This document shows, one piece after another, positions 26,455 through 36,395 of a DNA stretch of 64,000 bases. Below the pieces are notes generated by a model. That model ran no database searches, had not been told where the DNA came from, and was given only the letters and a program-made list of their open reading frames with translations. Made by a program: the position numbers and the translations under genes. Within the stretch, counting starts at the first letter, position 1. Every line of letters begins with the position of its first letter. The stretch spans positions 248,001 to 312,000 of the forward strand of contig NZ_JACVAA010000006.1 in assembly GCF_014851565.1 (NCBI RefSeq), written 5' to 3'. This DNA comes from Pseudomonas sp. PDM15 (lineage in GTDB: Bacteria; Pseudomonadota; Gammaproteobacteria; Pseudomonadales; Pseudomonadaceae).

Positions 26455-27114
26455 TTAGTGGCGTGGGCTGTTAATGCTGGATTTGGCTTTCTGGCGGAAT
26501 ATTTCTATTACTCCTGGCAGGATCGAGACGAAGATGATCGCCACGATCAGGTAGTGCAGGTTGCTCTGCACCACCGGCAGGTTGCCGAAGAAGTAGCCGG
26601 CATAGCTGAACAGCGTGACCCAGACGACCGCACCTATCACGTTGTAGGTGGCGAAGCGGCGGTAGGGCATGTGGCCCATGCCGGCGACGAAGGGGGCGAA
26701 GGTGCGCACGATGGGTACGAAGCGGGCGAGGATGATCGTCTTGCCGCCGTGCTTGTCGTAGAAGGCCTCGGTCACTTCCAGGTAGCGGCGGCGGAAGATC
26801 TTCGAGTCCGTGTTGGCGAACAGCTTGGCGCCGAAGAAGCGGCCGATGCTGTAGTTCACCGCGTCGCCGAGGACGGCGGCGATGATCAGCAGCGGCACCA
26901 TGATGTGCACGTTCATCGCGTCCTGGGTGGCAATGGCGCCGGCGACGAACAGCAGCGAGTCGCCGGGCAGGAAGGGCGTCACCACCAGGCCGGTCTCGCA
27001 GAAGATGATCAGGAACAGGATGCCGTAGATCCACGGCCCGTAGGCGGCGGTCAGTTCCGCCAGGTGGCGGTCGATGTGCAGGATGAAGTCGATGACAAGC
27101 TGGATGAATTCCAT
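26455..27114 (-). CDS. DedA family inner-membrane protein
   Basis: The 219-residue protein has several hydrophobic segments and the DedA/VTT signatures: [17 protein letters not shown], the loop [49 protein letters not shown], and the final helix region. DedA proteins act in membrane homeostasis and undecaprenyl-phosphate or phospholipid recycling, and in several species in polymyxin tolerance. It follows the tRNA-Phe terminator and precedes the RTX gene by 27 bases, so read-through into the RTX gene is likely. Lipid substrate unknown. Confidence 0.9.
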   Translation of the reverse strand: MEFIQLVIDFILHIDRHLAELTAAYGPWIYGILFLIIFCETGLVVTPFLPGDSLLFVAGAIATQDAMNVHIMVPLLIIAAVLGDAVNYSIGRFFGAKLFANTDSKIFRRRYLEVTEAFYDKHGGKTIILARFVPIVRTFAPFVAGMGHMPYRRFATYNVIGAVVWVTLFSYAGYFFGNLPVVQSNLHYLIVAIIFVSILPGVIEIFRQKAKSSINSPRH

Positions 27115-27164
27115 CTGGGCTCCACTCGCCGAAGCATGGGCGCGGTTCCTGCGCCGTAGATAGC

Positions 27165-27198
27165 AAAAACCCCTGAGACCTTGCGGAATCAGGGGTTT
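27165..27198 (-). terminator. Rho-independent terminator after tRNA-Phe
   Basis: Minus strand AAACCCCTGA ... TCAGGGGTTTTT with a 12-base loop and T run, starting 9 bases past the tRNA 3' end. Confidence 0.85.
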
Positions 27199-27206
27199 CT
27201 ATATTT

Positions 27207-27282
27207 TGGTGCCCAGAGACGGAGTCGAACCGCCGACACGGGGATTTTCAATCCCCTGCTCTACCAACTGAGCTATCTGGGC
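27207..27282 (-). tRNA. tRNA-Phe (anticodon GAA)
   Basis: The minus strand gives a 76-base cloverleaf with acceptor arms GCCCAGA/TCTGGGC, D-arm AGCTCAGTTGGTAGAGCA, anticodon loop TTGAAAA (GAA), T-arm with GGTTCGACTCC and an encoded CCA. It lies between yggX and dedA, with a terminator immediately after it. Confidence 0.96.
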
Positions 27283-27379
27283 AACGGGGCGCAATTAAAC
27301 GGATTTGGCCGGACAGTGTCAAGCCAGAGGATTAAAAAAATTTCAGTACAGACGGGCGGTTACGAGTTTTCGGGGTGAC

Positions 27380-27399
27380 GCGGGCCGTTTCCGGCCCGC
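27380..27399. terminator. hairpin after yggX
   Basis: GCGGGCCG-tttc-CGGCCCGC is an 8-base-pair stem located 7 bases past the yggX stop codon on the minus strand. No T run follows directly, so it is a probable but not classical terminator of asmA-mutY-yggX. Confidence 0.55.
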
Positions 27400-27406
27400 A
27401 TCCGCA

Positions 27407-27675
27407 TCAGGCGCTCGGTGGCACGTAGCCGTCGGCCTTGGCGTAGTCCTCGCCGGAGAGGAACTTGTCCATCTCGGCCTGGAGGAACTTGCGGTCCTCG
27501 GCATTCATCATGTTCAGCCGGCGCTCGTTGATCAGCATGGTCTGGTGCGCCTGCCACTCGTCCCAGGCTTTCTTCGACACGTTGTTGTAGATGTCCTCAC
27601 CCTTGGCGCCGGGGTAGGGCGGGCGATCGAGGCCGGGCAGGTCTTCGTTGAACTTGCGGCAATGGATGGTACGGC

Positions 27676-27679
<4 letters not shown>
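27407..27679 (-). CDS. yggX: Fe(2+)-trafficking / oxidative damage protection protein YggX
   Basis: The 90-residue protein starts [20 protein letters not shown] with the conserved near-N-terminal cysteine and continues [21 protein letters not shown] and [18 protein letters not shown], hallmark segments of YggX. The family protects Fe-S clusters against oxidative damage and is usually encoded next to mutY. Here its ATG overlaps the mutY stop (ATGA), the same coupling as in enterics. MutY itself is an Fe-S enzyme, which gives the pairing sense. Confidence 0.96.
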
Positions 27680-28739
<1,060 letters not shown>

Positions 28740-28743
<4 letters not shown>

Positions 28744-30962
28744 CGGTTGAACAGGCCCTTCAGTGCGTCCTTGAGTTCCGGGCTGACCTTGTCGCCGAGC
28801 TTTTCTTCCAGCTTCTGGTTGAGCTTGTCGCCGGCCAGCTTGGCGGCGATCTTGCCGAGGCCGTCCTTGTCCAGGCGGCAGGCCTTGGCGCCCAGTTCCA
28901 GCGGGCCGCGGCAGCGCAGTGGCCATTCCAGGCCGACATAGCGTTCGTTGACCTGGCAGGCCGGGTCCGGCATGGCGCCCTTGTCGCCCTCGATGACAAT
29001 GCCGACGCGGTAGTCCATGCCCAGCACGCGCAGGTCGAGATCGCCGTCGCCGTTCACCGTCAGGCCGGGAATGCGTGCCTTGAGGTCCGGGTTGCTGGCT
29101 ACGCCGTTGGTAAATTTCAGGTTGCCGTGCAGCTCCTCGAACGGGGTGTCCTTGCCGCGCGGCTCGCCGGACAAGGATTTGCGGTTGAGGGTGGCGATGC
29201 CCTGGCACAGCTGCTGTTCGAGGTTTGCGTCGACCAGCACGCCGTCGCTCAGGCTGAAACGGGCGGTGCCGTTGAGGGCGTCGATCCAAGCCTTCTCGCT
29301 GTTGCCCTGGGTGCGCACGTCGGCGCTCAGGTCGAGTTGGCCGCGGACCGGCGCTTTCTCGCCGCGAGCCTCAATCAGCTTCTCGACGGGGATGCGCTTG
29401 AGCTGCTTGTTGGCGGTCAGCAGCGGGATGGCCTGGCGGGCGTCGAGCTGCGAGCGCACGGCGAATTCGCCGCCGTACAGATCGCCGCGCAGCTCCTTGA
29501 GGTCGATCACACCGCCCTTGGCGGTCAGGTTGATGCGCGCGTCCTCGACTGGCAGCTTGCTCAAAGTCAGCTGGCCGAGGCTGATGGCGGCCTCGATGTC
29601 GAGCTTGCGCACGGTCTCCAGCGGCAGCAGCGGCGTGCTGCTCCAGGCCTGCTGGGTCGGCGCGCTGGGCAGTTGCGAGGTGCCGCTCTTGCCGGCGGCG
29701 GCCACGGCCTCCTTGACTTCACCCTTGCGTGCCGCGCCGGAGTCGGCGTCCTTGTTCTCGGGCGGCAGGTAGCGGTCGAGGTCGAGCTTGTCGCCCTTGA
29801 GCTGCACGCGCAGGGCCTGTTTGGCAAAGTCGCTGACCGCCAGGGTGCCGGTGAAGGCGCTGTCGTCGAGCTTCAGGCTGAGGTCGTTGAAGTTGACGCT
29901 GCTCGGCGTGCCGGCCAGGCGGGCAGACATCTCGAGGCTCTTCAGGGTGCTGCCGTCGCGCATGGCGGGCAGGGCGATGCCGATGCCGTCGAGGAATTCG
30001 CGCAGGTTGAACTGCGCCAGCGACAGATTGCCTTCCAGCTGGGCGGTCTTGTCCAGGTCGCGCAGTTTCAGCTCGCCGAGGGCGCGCAGCTGGTTGGCGG
30101 AGAGCTTGATGCCGGTCCATTCGGCCACCTGGGCGGACTGGTCGAGCAGCAGCTGGCCCTGGCTGGAGAAGGTCAGAGTCTTGCCGTTGAGTGGCTCGCC
30201 GGAGGCTTCACCGGCCAGCTTGAGGTCCTGCAGCTGGTAGCGCTTGAGGCCGCGGTCGAAGCGCAGCAGGCCCTGCAGCTCGGTCTTGGCACGCATTACC
30301 GGCTGGTTGGTGCCGAGGAAGGCCAGCAGCTTGATCGGGATGTCGGCGCCCTCGCGGATGGCGCCGGTGGACAGCTCGATGCCCTCGGCGCTGAACTGCT
30401 TGCCGCTCTTGGCGTCGTGGTAGTCGATGCGCGACGTGCTGATGGTCAGGCTGTCGATGTCCAGCTTGACCGGCTTGCCGCTCTCGTCGCTGGTCTGCGC
30501 GGTGGTGTCGCTAGGCTCGTTCGCTGCGCTTGGCGCTGGTTCGCTGGGCGCGGGCTTGGCCGGCTGGCCGACGCCTTCCCAGTTGCCGCGGCCTTTTTCG
30601 TCGCGCTGCAAGGTCAGGTTGAGGCCATCGACGCGGATGTCGCTCATCTGCACTTCCTGGTACAGCAGCGGCAGCACGCGCACGGACAGGCCGAGCAGGC
30701 GCAGGTCGGCGAAGGGCTTGTCCGGGGTGTCGGCGCTGGCCAGGGTGGCGTCGGTCAGCTCCAGGCCGAGCCAGGGGAACAGGCTCCAGCCGATGTCGCC
30801 ATTGAGCTTCAGCTCGAGGTTGGCCTTGTCGCGGGCCAGTTGCTGGATCTCGTCCTTGTAGTCGTTGGGGTCGAACAGGTGGGTCAGGGCGAAGCCGAGG
30901 CCGACGATGATCAGCAGCAGCCCGAGAAATACCAGACCCAGGATTTTGCCAATGGCTTTCAT
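28740..30962 (-). CDS. asmA: AsmA family protein
   Basis: The 740-residue protein starts [20 protein letters not shown], an uncleaved N-terminal membrane anchor, followed by [39 protein letters not shown], the AsmA N-terminal signature. The rest is beta-rich and periplasmic, ending with [14 protein letters not shown] and an amphipathic tail. AsmA-like proteins are large bridge or lipid-transfer type proteins that affect outer-membrane assembly and lipid transport. ATG 30962 was chosen because the anchor starts there; the 25 codons upstream look spurious. It is the first gene of asmA-mutY-yggX. Confidence 0.9.
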
Positions 30963-31201
30963 GGACCAGTCCTTGTGTGGGGTTCTTTTATATAGGGGCG
31001 GGAGTATACCGCCGCCGTGTGGCGCGGCGAGCGCCATGCGTGGCAGGGGGTTGGATGACCCAGTCGACGAGCGGTTCCCCTGCGGCGCGTGCCTGCGATG
31101 GCGCGCGGGGAAAGCCGTTTTGGCAGCGACGGCCCATCCGCCGCCGGCGTTCCGGGGTTAGGCTGCCAGCATAACAACAAGGATTCGCCTGTGAGGTGGT
31201 G

Positions 31202-32419
31202 ATGAATATCGTGGTGATGGCCGTGCCGTTGTATATCCTGCTGATGCTGCTGGAGCTCGCCTATGAGCGCTGGAGCGGCCGCCACACCTATCGCCTGGCA
31301 GACGCTACCACCAGCATCAACACCGCGGTGCTGCGCGTGCTGCTGGAGGGGCCGCTGCGCCTGCTGCTGGTGATTCCCTATGCCTGGCTGTACGAGCATG
31401 TGCGGCTGTGGACGCTAGATCCGGCCTCGCCCTGGACCTGGCTGCTCGGCTTCATCGCCGTGGATTTCTGCTTCTACTGGGCGCACCGCAGCCTGCACCG
31501 CTACAACCTGCTGTGGGGCGCACACCAGCCGCACCATTCCAGCGAGGACTTCAATCTGTCCACCGCGCTGCGCAAGGGTGCCTTCCAGACCGCCTTCGAC
31601 TGGCCTTTCTACCTGCCGCTGGCGCTACTCGGTCTGCCGTTGCCGCTGTTCCTGGTGTTGCTCGGCGCGCAGCTGGTGTACCAGTTCTGGATTCATTCAC
31701 AGCATATCGGCCGGTTGGGCGTGCTGGAGTGGTTTATGGTCACGCCGACCAACCACCGCGTGCATCACGGGCAGAACGACCGCTACATCGACAAGAACCA
31801 CGGCGGCGTCTTCCTGATCTGGGACCGCCTGTTCGGCACCTATGCCGACGAGGACGAGCCGGTGCGCTACGGCGTGACCACCCCGGTGCGCACCTTCGAC
31901 CCGATCCGCCTGCAGTTCTCCTGGTGGCGCCTGCTGTGGGCCGACGCCATGGCGACACGCTCCTGGTGGGACAAGCTGCGCCTGTGGTGGATGCCCACCG
32001 GCTGGCGCCCGGCGGACGTGGCCGAGCGTCCTTGGCCGAAGATGGGCGCGGACAAGTTCGACTGCGTCTATCCGGCGAGCCTGAAGTGGTACGCCTTTAT
32101 CCAGTTCGTGGTGATCAACGCCATGGCCCTGAGCTATCTGGCGGCGGTCAAGCGCGCCGAGCTGTGGCACGCGCTGCTGCTGGTGCCGCTGGTGCTGGCA
32201 GGGTGCGTTGGCCTGGGCCTGCTGTTCGAGGGCAGGCGCGCCTTGTGGAAGGTGGAGGCGGGGCGTCAGGTGCTGATGGCGGGCGCGGCGCTGGCCTGGG
32301 TGCTGTGGCTGGCGCAGCAGCAGCTGGCACTGGGGCTGGGCCTGGCCGGTATCTGCCTGGCCAGCCTGCTATGGCTGGTGTGGCTGGCGGCGCGGCCGCA
32401 GGTGGCGCAGGCGTCCTAG
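31202..32419 (+). CDS. sterol desaturase / fatty acid hydroxylase family membrane protein
   Basis: The 405-residue protein has several membrane helices and the three histidine boxes of the di-iron hydroxylase superfamily: WAHRSLHRYN, GAHQPHHSSED and TNHRVHHGQND, followed by NHGGVFLIWDRLFGTY. The family inserts oxygen into or desaturates lipids at the membrane. The C-terminal ~130 residues form further hydrophobic segments. GAGG six bases upstream supports ATG 31202 over two preceding in-frame GTG codons. It is divergent from asmA and ends 3 bases from the convergent PanZ-like gene. Substrate unknown. Confidence 0.87.
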   Translation: MNIVVMAVPLYILLMLLELAYERWSGRHTYRLADATTSINTAVLRVLLEGPLRLLLVIPYAWLYEHVRLWTLDPASPWTWLLGFIAVDFCFYWAHRSLHRYNLLWGAHQPHHSSEDFNLSTALRKGAFQTAFDWPFYLPLALLGLPLPLFLVLLGAQLVYQFWIHSQHIGRLGVLEWFMVTPTNHRVHHGQNDRYIDKNHGGVFLIWDRLFGTYADEDEPVRYGVTTPVRTFDPIRLQFSWWRLLWADAMATRSWWDKLRLWWMPTGWRPADVAERPWPKMGADKFDCVYPASLKWYAFIQFVVINAMALSYLAAVKRAELWHALLLVPLVLAGCVGLGLLFEGRRALWKVEAGRQVLMAGAALAWVLWLAQQQLALGLGLAGICLASLLWLVWLAARPQVAQAS

Positions 32420-32422
32420 GTC

Positions 32423-32821
32423 TTACAGATTGTCCAGCGGCAGGCCGGTGCGCGCGGCCAGGGCCTGGCTCTCCAGGTGATCCTTGGGAGCGGCCAGGTG
32501 CAGCGGCTTGCCGGCCTCGGTTGCCAGGCGCCTGGCTTCGTCGAGGATGCGCCGGGCCACGCCGCGCTTGCGGGTGAGCTTGCGCACGCACAGGTGCGAC
32601 AGGCGCCAGTGCGTCTCGCCGCGCTGCAGCAGGGCGGCGCCCAGCAGGCGATCGTTGAAGCGCCCGGCGATCAGCTTGCCGCTGCCGATGCCGTCGGCGA
32701 GCAGGGCGTCGACGCTGGTGTAGGGCTCCAGCAGCCAGTCCGGCGCGTCGGCGTAGACCTTGCCCAGGTCGGTGTGGTCCTGGGCGGACGGGCGGCTGAC
32801 GATTTCGACCAGAACGGGCAT
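32423..32821 (-). CDS. GNAT-fold PanZ/PanM-like protein
   Basis: The 132-residue protein starts MPVLVEIVSRPSAQDHTDLG. It has a compact GNAT-like fold with GKLIAGRFNDRLLGAALL, the CoA-loop region RLSHLCVRKLTRKRGVARRIL and HLAAPKDHLESQALAARTG. Small proteins of this make-up resemble PanZ (PanM), which binds acetyl-CoA and drives maturation of aspartate decarboxylase PanD for pantothenate synthesis. panD is not in the window, so this is family inference; an ordinary small N-acetyltransferase is the alternative. ATG 32821 fits the family better than an extended start at 32914. Confidence 0.6.
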   Translation of the reverse strand: MPVLVEIVSRPSAQDHTDLGKVYADAPDWLLEPYTSVDALLADGIGSGKLIAGRFNDRLLGAALLQRGETHWRLSHLCVRKLTRKRGVARRILDEARRLATEAGKPLHLAAPKDHLESQALAARTGLPLDNL

Positions 32822-32927
32822 GACGAACTTCCTCGCAAGAGCAGGCTGCGCAGTGTAAAGCCAGCTCAATCGCGCCGATAGCCACGACCCCGACCACCGC
32901 CGGTAGCCGTCCAAGCCACGGCCCGCC

Positions 32928-32933
32928 TATAAT
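32928..32933 (+). promoter_or_regulatory. probable -10 element of the his operon
   Basis: A perfect TATAAT lies 37 bases before the hisB ATG, which would give a leader of about 30 bases. No good -35 hexamer is visible at the right spacing. The short leader leaves no room for a histidine-rich leader peptide and attenuator. Confidence 0.45.
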
Positions 32934-32969
32934 GGCCGCCTTTTCCACAGGCACTTTCGGGAGCTGGTG

Positions 32970-33563
32970 ATGGCCGAACGTACGGCATCCGTCGAGCGCA
33001 ACACCCTGGAGACCCAGATCAAGGTCTCGATCAACCTGGATGGTACTGGCAAGGCCAAGTTCGATATTGGCGTGCCATTCCTCGAGCACATGCTCGATCA
33101 GATCGCCCGTCACGGGCTGATTGATCTGGACATCCAGTGCAAGGGCGACCTGCACATCGACGACCACCACACCGTGGAAGACGTCGGCATCACCCTCGGC
33201 CAGGCCTTCACCAAGGCCGTGGGCGACAAGAAGGGCATGACCCGCTACGGCCATTCCTACGTGCCGCTGGACGAAGCGCTGTCGCGCGTGGTGATCGACT
33301 TCTCCGGTCGCCCGGGCCTGCAGATGCACTTGCCCTTCACCCGCGCGGTGGTCGGTGGCTTCGACGTGGACCTGTTCCAGGAGTTCTTCCAGGGCTTCGT
33401 CAATCATGCCTTGGTCAGCCTGCACATCGATAACCTGCGTGGCACCAATACCCACCACCAGATAGAGACGGTGTTCAAGGCCTTCGGTCGCGCCCTGCGC
33501 ATGGCCGTCGAGCTGGACCCGCGCATGGCCGGGCAGATGCCGTCGACCAAGGGCGTGCTCTGA
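32970..33563 (+). CDS. hisB: imidazoleglycerol-phosphate dehydratase
   Basis: The 197-residue enzyme is the monofunctional form without the phosphatase domain found in enterics. Motifs seen are [20 protein letters not shown], the metal-binding [14 protein letters not shown] and [20 protein letters not shown]. It catalyses the sixth step of histidine synthesis. GGGAG six bases upstream supports ATG 32970. It opens the operon hisB-hisH-DUF2164-hisA-hisF and overlaps hisH by one base (TGATG). Confidence 0.98.
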   Translation: MAERTASVERNTLETQIKVSINLDGTGKAKFDIGVPFLEHMLDQIARHGLIDLDIQCKGDLHIDDHHTVEDVGITLGQAFTKAVGDKKGMTRYGHSYVPLDEALSRVVIDFSGRPGLQMHLPFTRAVVGGFDVDLFQEFFQGFVNHALVSLHIDNLRGTNTHHQIETVFKAFGRALRMAVELDPRMAGQMPSTKGVL

Positions 33564-34201
33564 TGCAGACGGTTGCCGTCATCGACTACGGCATGGGCAA
33601 CCTGCACTCGGTGGCCAAGGCTTTGGAGCACGTTGGCGGCGGGCGAGTGATCGTCACCAGCGACGCCGCTGTGATCCGCGAGGCCGACCGCGTGGTGTTT
33701 CCCGGCGTCGGCGCGATCCGCGACTGCATGGCCGAGATCAAGCGCCTGGGCTTCGACAGCCTGGTGCGCGAAGTCAGCCAGGATCGCCCGTTCCTCGGTA
33801 TCTGCGTCGGCATGCAGGCCCTGCTGGAGCGCAGCGAGGAGAACGGTGGTGTCAATTGCATCGGCCTGTTCCCCGGCCAGGTGCGCTTCTTCGGCAAGGA
33901 CCTGCATGAAGGCGGCGAGCACCTGAAAGTGCCGCACATGGGCTGGAACGAAGTGGCCCAGGTGGTCGACCACCCGCTGTGGCACGAGATTCCGAACCAC
34001 GGCCGCTTCTACTTCGTGCACAGCTACTACATCGAGGCCGGCAACCCGGCGCAAGTGGTCGGTGGCGGCCATTACGGCAAGGATTTCGCTGCGGCGCTGG
34101 CCGACGGCTCGCGTTTCGCCGTGCAGTTCCACCCGGAGAAGAGCCATACCCATGGCCTGCAGCTGCTGCAGAACTTCGTCACCTGGGATGGCCGCAGGTA
34201 A
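33563..34201 (+). CDS. hisH: imidazole glycerol phosphate synthase, glutaminase subunit
   Basis: The 212-residue class I glutamine amidotransferase starts [20 protein letters not shown]. The nucleophile cysteine is in [13 protein letters not shown] and the His/Glu pair in [14 protein letters not shown]. It supplies ammonia to HisF, encoded three genes on. The gene follows hisB with a one-base overlap and abuts the DUF2164 gene with no space. Confidence 0.98.
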   Translation: MQTVAVIDYGMGNLHSVAKALEHVGGGRVIVTSDAAVIREADRVVFPGVGAIRDCMAEIKRLGFDSLVREVSQDRPFLGICVGMQALLERSEENGGVNCIGLFPGQVRFFGKDLHEGGEHLKVPHMGWNEVAQVVDHPLWHEIPNHGRFYFVHSYYIEAGNPAQVVGGGHYGKDFAAALADGSRFAVQFHPEKSHTHGLQLLQNFVTWDGRR

Positions 34202-34459
34202 ATGAGCCGGGGCAAGAAGACTGCGCAGCTGGAGCTCGAAGGTGCTCAGCAGCAGGCGGCATTGCAGGTGTTGGGGCGTTTTCTGGAAGACCGCTTCGAG
34301 CTCGAGCTGGGCTCGTTCGAGGTGCAGGAAGTGCTCGACCTGATCAGCCGCGACATTGCCCCGCACTACTACAACAAGGCGATCTCCGATGTGCAGGCGG
34401 TGCTGTCCGACCGCTTCGCCAGCCTGGAGAGTGACCTGTGGGCGCTCGAGAAGAGCTGA
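34202..34459 (+). CDS. DUF2164 family protein
   Basis: The 85-residue, mostly helical protein starts [20 protein letters not shown] and contains [20 protein letters not shown], the core of DUF2164. It starts directly after the hisH stop and lies before hisA, a position I recall from other pseudomonads. No enzymatic motif is visible and its role in or beside histidine synthesis is unknown. Confidence 0.85.
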   Translation: MSRGKKTAQLELEGAQQQAALQVLGRFLEDRFELELGSFEVQEVLDLISRDIAPHYYNKAISDVQAVLSDRFASLESDLWALEKS

Positions 34460-34496
34460 CCCTTCACCGAATTCACGACTTGAGCAGGTTCAACCG

Positions 34497-35240
34497 ATGC
34501 TGATTATCCCCGCTATCGATCTCAAGGACGGCGCCTGCGTACGTCTGCGCCAGGGCCGCATGGAAGACTCCACGGTGTTCTCCGACGATCCGGTGAGCAT
34601 GGCCGCCAAGTGGGTCGAGGGCGGCTGCCGCCGTCTGCACCTGGTCGACCTGAATGGCGCCTTCGAAGGCCAGCCGGTCAACGGTGAAGTGGTCACCGCC
34701 ATCGCCAAGCGCTACCCGAACCTGCCGATCCAGATCGGCGGCGGCATCCGCACCCTGGAAACCATCGAGCACTACGTCAAGGCCGGCGTCAGCTACGTGA
34801 TCATCGGCACCAAGGCGGTGAAAGATCCGCAGTTCGTCACCGATGCCTGCAAGGCTTTCCCGGGCAAGGTCATCGTCGGCCTGGACGCCAAGGACGGCTT
34901 CGTCGCCACCGACGGCTGGGCCGAGGTATCGACCGTGCAGGCCACCGACCTGGCCAAGCGCTTCGAGGCCGACGGCGTGTCCGCCATCGTTTATACCGAC
35001 ATCGCCAAAGACGGCATGATGCAGGGCTGCAACATCCCGGCGACCGTGGCTCTGGCCAACGCCAGCCGCATCCCGGTGATCGCCTCCGGCGGCATCCACA
35101 ACATCGGCGACATCCAGGCCCTGCTGGACACCAACAATCGCGGCATCATCGGCGCCATCACCGGTCGCGCGATCTACGAAGGCACCCTGGACGTGGCCGA
35201 GGCCCAGGCCATCTGCGACCTGAAGAACAAGGTCGAGTAA
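34497..35240 (+). CDS. hisA: ProFAR isomerase
   Basis: The 247-residue TIM-barrel enzyme starts [20 protein letters not shown] with the catalytic base Asp in AIDLKDG. It has the phosphate-binding [11 protein letters not shown], the second catalytic Asp in [15 protein letters not shown] and the second phosphate loop [13 protein letters not shown]. It isomerises the aminotriazole precursor in histidine synthesis. ATG 34497 is chosen over the longer open frame that reads back through the DUF2164 gene in another phase. Confidence 0.98.
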   Translation: MLIIPAIDLKDGACVRLRQGRMEDSTVFSDDPVSMAAKWVEGGCRRLHLVDLNGAFEGQPVNGEVVTAIAKRYPNLPIQIGGGIRTLETIEHYVKAGVSYVIIGTKAVKDPQFVTDACKAFPGKVIVGLDAKDGFVATDGWAEVSTVQATDLAKRFEADGVSAIVYTDIAKDGMMQGCNIPATVALANASRIPVIASGGIHNIGDIQALLDTNNRGIIGAITGRAIYEGTLDVAEAQAICDLKNKVE

Positions 35241-35257
35241 GTCGACGGAGCTATAGC

Positions 35258-36028
35258 ATGGCACTGGCAAAGCGCATCATCCCCTGCCTCGACGTGGACA
35301 ACGGCCGCGTGGTCAAGGGTGTCCAGTTCGAGAACATCCGCGACGCCGGCGACCCGGTGGAAATCGCCCGCCGCTACAATGAGCAGGGCGCCGACGAGAT
35401 CACCTTCCTCGACATCACCGCCAGCGTCGACGGCCGCGACACCACGCTGCATACGGTGGAGCGCATGGCCAGCCAGGTATTCATCCCGCTCACAGTTGGT
35501 GGTGGCGTGCGTACCGTGCAGGACATCCGCAACCTGCTCAATGCCGGCGCGGACAAGGTCTCGATCAACACCGCTGCGGTGTTCAATCCGGAATTCGTCG
35601 GCGAGGCCGCCGATCGTTTCGGCTCCCAGTGCATCGTCGTCGCCATCGACGCCAAGCGCGTCTCTGCGCCGGGCGAGCCGGGCCGCTGGGAAATCTTCAC
35701 CCATGGCGGGCGTAAGCCGACCGGCCTGGACGCCGTGCTCTGGGCGAAGAAGATGGAAGACCTCGGCGCCGGCGAGATCTTGCTGACCAGCATGGACCAG
35801 GACGGCGTGAAGAGCGGCTACGACCTGGGTGTGACCCGCGCCATCAGCGAGATGGTGGGCATCCCGGTGATCGCCTCCGGCGGCGTCGGCAACCTGGAAC
35901 ACCTGGCCGCGGGCATCCTCGAAGGCAAGGCGGATGCGGTGCTGGCCGCCAGCATCTTCCACTTCGGCGAATACAGCGTGCCGGAAGCCAAGGCCTACCT
36001 GGCCAGCCGCGGCATCGTGGTGCGCTGA
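35258..36028 (+). CDS. hisF: imidazole glycerol phosphate synthase, cyclase subunit
   Basis: The 256-residue barrel starts [20 protein letters not shown], with catalytic Asp11 equivalent in CLDVDNG, then [36 protein letters not shown] and [13 protein letters not shown]. It forms the synthase with HisH. It is the last his gene here; a GC hairpin lies just after it and the giant repeat gene starts 367 bases on. Confidence 0.98.
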   Translation: MALAKRIIPCLDVDNGRVVKGVQFENIRDAGDPVEIARRYNEQGADEITFLDITASVDGRDTTLHTVERMASQVFIPLTVGGGVRTVQDIRNLLNAGADKVSINTAAVFNPEFVGEAADRFGSQCIVVAIDAKRVSAPGEPGRWEIFTHGGRKPTGLDAVLWAKKMEDLGAGEILLTSMDQDGVKSGYDLGVTRAISEMVGIPVIASGGVGNLEHLAAGILEGKADAVLAASIFHFGEYSVPEAKAYLASRGIVVR

Positions 36029-36395
36029 CCCGTATAGATGTGACTGGGGCGTGCAATGCGCCCCACGAGACGGCTACTGATGGATGCTGGGTAATTTCAC
36101 CTAGAACGTTTCGGTCTTTTACTGGCCAACGCTTCTATCTCTTCTGTTGAGCGCTTCTTCGGCTAAACGGCTATAGTCAAAATGGCTTTCTGCCAGCATG
36201 CTAGGCGTGGCGGCGGAAAAACGTTGTCAAAAATTCGGCATCTGAAGCAATTCAATTCCGAAAGGTTCTTTCCCCTGGTCTCAAGGTTTAGGGGATTCTG
36301 CCGCCACTATACAAACGGGTTTCTCTATTTCCGCGACGGCATGCCTGGGTGGCAGGGCTGAGGCGGCTCTCCACTCTGTGCAGGTACAAAAACAA
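36029..36395 (+). other. non-coding region upstream of the giant repeat gene
   Basis: After the hisF hairpin the sequence becomes AT-richer and holds no gene. It should contain the giant gene's promoter. Weak candidates are TTGAGC (36147) with TATAGT (36172) at a long 19-base spacing, and a TATACA at 36308; neither is convincing. A GTG at 36378 is in frame, but ATG 36396 looks like the natural start. Confidence 0.4.
36045..36065 (+). terminator. hairpin after hisF
   Basis: TGGGGCG-tgcaatg-CGCCCCA, a 7-base-pair stem 17 bases past the hisF stop codon. No T run, so it is only a probable end of the his operon. Confidence 0.5.

Noticed and set aside
32822-32969. Histidine leader peptide with attenuator before hisB
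   Set aside because: No run of His codons or alternative hairpins is present, and the probable -10 leaves a leader of about 30 bases.
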